This document shows, piece after piece, positions 57,871-64,000 of a stretch of 64,000 nucleotides of DNA (position 1 is its first letter; each line of letters begins with the position of its first letter). Where the stretch lies: contig NW_006920889.1 of the NCBI RefSeq assembly GCF_000417875.1, forward strand, positions 278,780-342,779, written 5' to 3'. The DNA comes from Pseudozyma flocculosa PF-1. Taxonomy: Eukaryota > Basidiomycota > Ustilaginomycetes > Ustilaginales > Ustilaginaceae. The notes under the pieces are model-generated. The model was not told the origin of the DNA and did no database searches. It worked only from the letters and a program-made list of their open reading frames with translations. A program made the translations under genes and the position numbers.

Positions 57871-58412
57871 ATCCCCTTAGCCTCTGCGGCTGACGAAAGT
57901 GACGACACTGAAACGAAGAGTGTGCGGAATGCAAGGTGGTAGATGCGGCGAGAGGCAGTAGTTGTAGGCAGGCAAGAAAAGGTCAGTAAAGTGAGCCCCG
58001 CGCCGTTGTTCAGAATTGTCGACGCTTCGCGGTCGGCGATTTCGATGGCCGAGCTGATGGCGGGCTTCACGTCGCGCCCAAGAAGAGACGGCCGGCAAAT
58101 ACAAAACTCTGGGAGGCTGCCACCTGTCCGGGCCCGGAGTCAGTTCGACACGCGCACCCGCTCTCTTGGATGTCGATGACCCGGTCCCTCCATCAAGGCC
58201 GGGCGGGCGGGCGAATGTGAGTGGATCAGACGCCGACACGAGCTCCTATCAACAGCATGACCCGCAGATCTTACCGCATCAGCGGAGAGGCACACACTTT
58301 GACCCCGCGCAGGCAACAGGCCCCCATCGCATTGGCACGGCGCACGAGCCGCCGAGCGAGACCACGATTCCATTGCTACGATGCAGGGAGGGGCGACTGG
58401 CGTGCGGTGCGC
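57871..58412. other. Intergenic spacer upstream of the ABC-ATPase gene
   Basis: No feature is seen beyond the promoter side of the ABC gene and the 3' side of the Vps68-like gene. Confidence 0.45.
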
Positions 58413-59015
58413 CTAGAGGGTGAGGTTGTACTCGAAGTCGCTCTCGGTGTTCTGGCTGATCCAGAGGAGCACGGTGCTGAGCATGATGCCAGAGTTTTGG
58501 ACGACGTTTGCGACGCCGTAGTACTCGAAGCCTTGGGGCAGGTCGGCGACGAGGTACTTGACGGTGAGCACCGTAATGGATCCGGCCAGGCCCCCTGCGA
58601 GGAGGGCAAAGCCGACAAAGAGGAAGAGCCGGGCGCGCCACTGGACGCTGTCGCCGCTGAAGCCGCCGCCGGAGCCGCCGCCAAAGGAAAATGTGCCGCC
58701 TGCCTCTGTGAGGTGCTGCTTGTCGATGAGATTGACGACGATCATGCCAATCGTGGCGCAGAGGCCGGGGACCCAGTCGGCAAAGCTGATGTGGGTGGCC
58801 GGAGGCTCAAAGGGAAGCGAGGGGTCGCGGGGCGGCTTGAGGGTGAGCGACGAGATGATGCAGGCATCGAGAAAGAACCACCATCCCAGGGCAAAGAGGG
58901 CGCCGGAGAGGTAGATGCCGAAGGATCGCTTGTTTGTCTGGATAAAGGCGGGCAGCTGGGGCATGGGAAACAGGCAAACGCGGCGCGGGTCGTAGGAGCG
59001 CCTCGGGAGCGACAT
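58413..59015 (-). CDS. VPS68: Vps68 / TMEM50-family (UPF0220) membrane protein
   Basis: 200-residue intronless protein with four hydrophobic segments (SGALFALGWWFFLDACI, WVPGLCATIGMIVVNLI, LFLFVGFALLAGGLAGSITVL, VVQNSGIMLSTVLLWI). The UPF0220 pattern is clear from GWWFFLDACI, PGL.ATIGM.MVN and the C-terminal GV.NVVQN..I..S...LW. Yeast Vps68 partners Vps55 in endosome-to-vacuole traffic. Family length is 150-190, so this copy has a short N-terminal extension and a Gly/Ser-rich loop insertion. It is divergent from the PKA gene. Confidence 0.9.
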   Translation of the reverse strand: MSLPRRSYDPRRVCLFPMPQLPAFIQTNKRSFGIYLSGALFALGWWFFLDACIISSLTLKPPRDPSLPFEPPATHISFADWVPGLCATIGMIVVNLIDKQHLTEAGGTFSFGGGSGGGFSGDSVQWRARLFLFVGFALLAGGLAGSITVLTVKYLVADLPQGFEYYGVANVVQNSGIMLSTVLLWISQNTESDFEYNLTL

Positions 59016-60270
59016 TGCGGCGACGCAGCGGCAGGGGAGATTGCTTCAAAGGGTCAGCGAGAGCGACGTGCGGGCTCGATGTGCTTGAACGCCGGTAGGC
59101 TTCGGACGGCGGCTCGACTTGAGGACGGCAGGTCGAGTCGAACACGGCGGGGTGACTTGAGTTGGATGGTGTGTGAGGCGCCGAGGATGCATCGAGGGGC
59201 GGGATGTGGAGATGCAAGCGAGCTGCCCTGACCCAGAGGCAGAGTGATCGCAGGTGGGCCAGCGGGCATGGTCAAAGCGTCGCAAAGCCGAGATCGAGGG
59301 GCGGGACTCTTTGCCCGCTGCCTCCAGCGCTTGGTGGCTCGTTGAGATTGAATGCGACCCAATTTCGGTGTGCAAGCCGCGACGAAACCCGTCTATCATT
59401 TCATTTCAGTTCCCAAGTCCTTGCCAGGGTCCCGAGCAGGCGAGCAGGCCAGCAGACCAGCAGCCTAGTAGTAGGCAGGCAGGCTACACAGGCCAGGCCC
59501 GGCCACGCCAGGCTTGTGGGGGGACTACTGGGCGCGCGTCGGTGCCTGGGGTTGGGCAGAGCAGTCGAGGCCTTTGCTTGGCCCCGACGCCGGGTTTGGC
59601 CAAAGGGGCCGGTCGGCCTGCTCGAGGGCGTGCCTGCAGCCCACGCCTGGTGGTCTGGCAGGCCGGGCTGCTGCTGGCCGGGCTTTGGCGCGGCCTCGGG
59701 GCTGTTCCTTTGTGGCTGGCTGCCGGCATCCGCATCCTTTGCCGCCGCCGGGGATTCGTCGTTTGGTTGAGCGCGGGGACGTCGTCGGCCCACCCTCCAT
59801 CTCTCCACACGCCGTTGCCTCGCGCCTCGTCTCTGACCATCCATCCAGCTCAGCACCATCCATCACCAAGCGTACGCCCACCTTCCCCAGGCCATACCTT
59901 CTCCTTGCTTCCACCTCGCATCGCCAGCACCCCACGGCCGCATCACAACATCCTCTTCCGCTGCCCTTGCACCTGCTGCCGCTACTACCCTCACCGCTCC
60001 ACAGCGTCTCCGCAACGCCGACCCACCTTTCCTCAATCATCGGCTCCTCGCGGGCGACTCGCGCCATTCCCTCTACGCAAGGCCGGTAGTCGCTCGACGG
60101 CCCCTCCGACCCTGGCCCTGCTCTGCGCTCGAGCATCCCTCATCATTCCCACCAAACGCAGAGCTTCTCAACTCCGGGCGTCGCCCCCATGCCGAGCTAG
60201 GATCTCTCACAACCCACACGATCCCCTCGCATCATCCAAGCTCTCTGCGCACATTGACCCTCCCACCGCC
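59016..60270. other. Divergent promoter region, VPS68 / PKA
   Basis: No supported gene. It contains GGCCAGGC/AGCAGGC words (about 59430-59510) and a long C/T-rich leader (59790-60250) typical of a fungal signalling-gene 5' UTR. Confidence 0.5.
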
Positions 60271-62229
<1,959 letters not shown>

Positions 62230-62297
62230 GCTGCCGCTTTCGGCGTCCTGCCATCCCTGTATTCGTAGCTGCGCGATGCTCTTGTTTCTTGGCCGGG

Positions 62298-62583
62298 ACA
62301 AAGCTCACCTCATGTTTCCAGCTCGTTACGCGCTTCGCGAAGTCGCCGCCGTCTCTAACGTGCCCTTTTGGCAGGGCGGACGAGGATAGTCTCGTTGCGT
62401 ACGTCGACGAACGCGACGGGCACCTGGCCCAGCTGGCGTCACAAAGCTCACCTCATGTTTCCAGCTCGTTACGCGCTTCGCGAAGTCGCCGCCGTCTCTA
62501 ACGTGCCCTTTTGGCAGGGCGGACGAGGATAGTCTCGTTGCGTACGTCGACGAACGCGACGGGCACCTGGCCCAGCTGGCGTC
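62298..62583 (+). repeat. Exact 143-bp tandem duplication
   Basis: Positions 62298-62440 are repeated without visible change at 62441-62583. The unit begins ACAAAGCTCACCTCATG and includes a pyrimidine tract with CAG (acceptor-like) followed by an open stretch. No divergence means a recent event or an assembly artefact. Confidence 0.9.
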
Positions 62584-62611
62584 ACAGATGCGTCACCGCA
62601 TGAACGCTTGA
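62518..62611 (+). other. Possible C-terminal exon of an unidentified gene
   Basis: After CCCTTTTGGCAG the frame reads ADEDSLVAYVDERDGHLAQL and on to ...ASQMRHRMNA then TGA. It looks coding (charged, helical, C/G-ending codons). The first copy of the duplication carries the same frame but lacks the last residues and stop. No upstream exon could be identified between PKA and this site, so it may be a fragment, a small gene or chance. Confidence 0.3.
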
Positions 62612-63005
62612 GCATCGTTATGAGCCGACGCGGTTCGACCGTGTGATGCCCGGGCAGGGCGTTGTTGTCGCCGTCTGTCTCGGTCAAGAACCGAGGCCGC
62701 GCGCACAGCAACAGCCGACATCGCTGCGCTTGGTTGCGTACCGCATCCGAACCTTCCTCGTCGTGGTCATCGGAAGTCCCTGACACGAGACCCGGTCGCA
62801 GCTCGGCGTGTCTAGCCAGGAGCAAGTGACACAAAGAGCAGCTGGGGACGAGGCACGCCAAGTGCGTCGTGTGTAGAAAAAGAGGCATCAGTCCAGTTCA
62901 TTTTTGCGCCGGTAAGAGACGTCGGCGAGCAAGTCCTTGTACGGTACAGTGCATTCTATCGTGAATAAAAACATGTGCGAGCAGCAGGGGGAAAGGGGAA
63001 AGTGT

Positions 63006-64000
63006 CTAGTCATCGCGGTCGTGGCTCTCGTCGCTGGCCTTGGACGAGGCGGGCGCGGTGATCGACATGCCTGCGAGCTCGTCGCTGACGCAGTTCTGCT
63101 TGTCGTTGAGTCGGTAGTTTGTGAGGGCGAGGGAGAGGAGGACGGGGGGCACCGAGAGGCAGATGCTGACGATGAGGAGCTTGTGGATGTAGAGGTTGTA
63201 GGCAGCGACGATGCCGTCGCGGACGGGGCTGCCGAGCGGGTAGGTGGCCAGGTACGATGTGGGCGAGGCAAAGATGGCTGCTCGCTCGGCGGCGCTGAGC
63301 ATGGGCAGGAACCTGTCGAGGTAGCCGGGCAGGACGTTGGTCTGGATGGCGCCGACGACGGCGGTACCGCAGGCACCTCCGATCTCGGTGATAAGGAGGA
63401 CGTAGGCGGTGACCATGGCCACGTCTTGGTGCCGCACGCTGACCTGGGCGGCGACCTGGAGCGTGACGCCAAGGATGCCGCCGCCGAGGCCCTGGAGCAC
63501 CTGGGGCATGACGACCTGGAAGGTGGTCGAGACCGTATCGCGATAGCGGATCATGAGACCGATGCCCAGGATGCGGATCAGGGCTCCGCCGCACAGGGTC
63601 CACTTGTACTGCTTGGTGGCGAGCGAGATGAAGCCGGCTGCAATGCCAAAGACGGTCAGGCAGAGCGACTGGGTGTTGGAAAAGTAGCCGGCGTCGGTGG
63701 TGTTGAAGTCCTTGACAATGACGATCCACGTGTAGGCCGGGGTCCAGGAGAGGTAGAAGCTGAAGAAGTCGAAGAAGCCGATCCAGGTGGCGAGGTGGAC
63801 GTCCTTGTTGAGCCTCCATCGCCGGTGGAGGAGGGGCTTGGGGGAGAAAAAGACCTCCCAGAAGCCAAAGGCGATGATTAGGACGCCACCGATGACGAGC
63901 ATGGCAATGATCCAGCTGGTCTGCCACCCGTCGGTCTGGAGCTTGGCCAGGTTGAGCGGGAGGAGGAAGAGGAGCCAGCCGGCGCAGACAAGGAAGAGGC
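63006..64000 (-). CDS. MFS siderophore-iron-type transporter (partial, 5' end off window)
   Basis: C-terminal 330 residues of a 14-helix major-facilitator transporter. The frame is open to the window edge and begins within LFLVCAGWLLFLLPLNLAK. LLPLNLAKLQTDGW, FEVFF-like FWEVFFSPKPLL, ATWIGFFDFFSFYLSWTPAYT and GLGGGILGVTLQVAAQVSV fit the Sit1/Mir/ARN clade of siderophore-iron importers. The tail after YRLNDKQNCV is Ser/Asp-rich and cytoplasmic. Ferric-siderophore import is inferred from clade resemblance. No siderophore-synthesis gene is present in the window. Confidence 0.8.
   Translation of the reverse strand, partial: LFLVCAGWLLFLLPLNLAKLQTDGWQTSWIIAMLVIGGVLIIAFGFWEVFFSPKPLLHRRWRLNKDVHLATWIGFFDFFSFYLSWTPAYTWIVIVKDFNTTDAGYFSNTQSLCLTVFGIAAGFISLATKQYKWTLCGGALIRILGIGLMIRYRDTVSTTFQVVMPQVLQGLGGGILGVTLQVAAQVSVRHQDVAMVTAYVLLITEIGGACGTAVVGAIQTNVLPGYLDRFLPMLSAAERAAIFASPTSYLATYPLGSPVRDGIVAAYNLYIHKLLIVSICLSVPPVLLSLALTNYRLNDKQNCVSDELAGMSITAPASSKASDESHDRDD

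Overview
The window is nuclear DNA of a GC-rich fungus, most likely a basidiomycete and probably of the smut lineage (Ustilaginomycotina). The evidence is long open exons cut by short GT-AG introns of about 80-145 nt, strongly C/G-ending codons, and a gene set typical of that group: a psi-factor/linoleate-diol-synthase oxygenase, PalC, a Far10/Vps64-type FHA protein, an ERD2 receptor and a PKA catalytic subunit. The lineage is inferred; no rRNA or tRNA gene was found. There are three assembly gaps (7179-7198, 17846-18319, 31545-31564).

Layout. 0-6.5 kb: squalene synthase, whose frame is broken by a missing internal segment, then a transporter carrying an N-terminal DUF427 domain. 7.9-17.2 kb: two large minus-strand housekeeping genes, a DRS2-type P4-ATPase flippase and the cohesin subunit SMC3. 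17.2-19.3 kb: a gapped, simple-repeat-rich spacer. 19.3-33.1 kb: an FHA/tail-anchor protein, glucosidase II alpha, a probable Sld3 replication-initiation protein (minus), RPB8, and a TauD-like 2-oxoglutarate dioxygenase. 34-40 kb: two unrecognised membrane proteins, ERD2 and a DAG-kinase-type lipid kinase. 40.2-47.6 kb: a multi-exon Ppo/linoleate-diol-synthase-like enzyme and PalC, both minus. 47.6-55.6 kb: an 8-kb island with no convincing gene, made of diverged direct and inverted repeats, palindromes and CAGC/GGCT-rich sequence. 55.6-64 kb: a mitochondrial-type twin ABC ATPase, a Vps68-like protein, the PKA catalytic subunit, a 143-bp exact tandem duplication, and a siderophore-type MFS transporter running off the right edge.

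The genes do not form one pathway. Several concern membrane lipids and the secretory or endosomal route: ERG9, the flippase, ERD2, glucosidase II, the lipid kinase, Vps68 and PalC. Others are replication, chromosome and transcription genes (SMC3, SLD3, RPB8) or signalling genes (PKA, the FHA protein, the Ppo oxygenase).

The observations most worth checking are: Phe in place of the proximal heme His in the peroxidase domain of the Ppo-like enzyme, with the P450 cysteine motif intact; a 5-nt microexon in the PKA gene; the DUF427-transporter fusion; the internal deletion in squalene synthase; RIP-like transition decay between repeat copies in the 48-55 kb island; and the exact tandem duplication of an exon-like segment after PKA. 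All exon boundaries were read by eye from splice signals, frame continuity and family knowledge.
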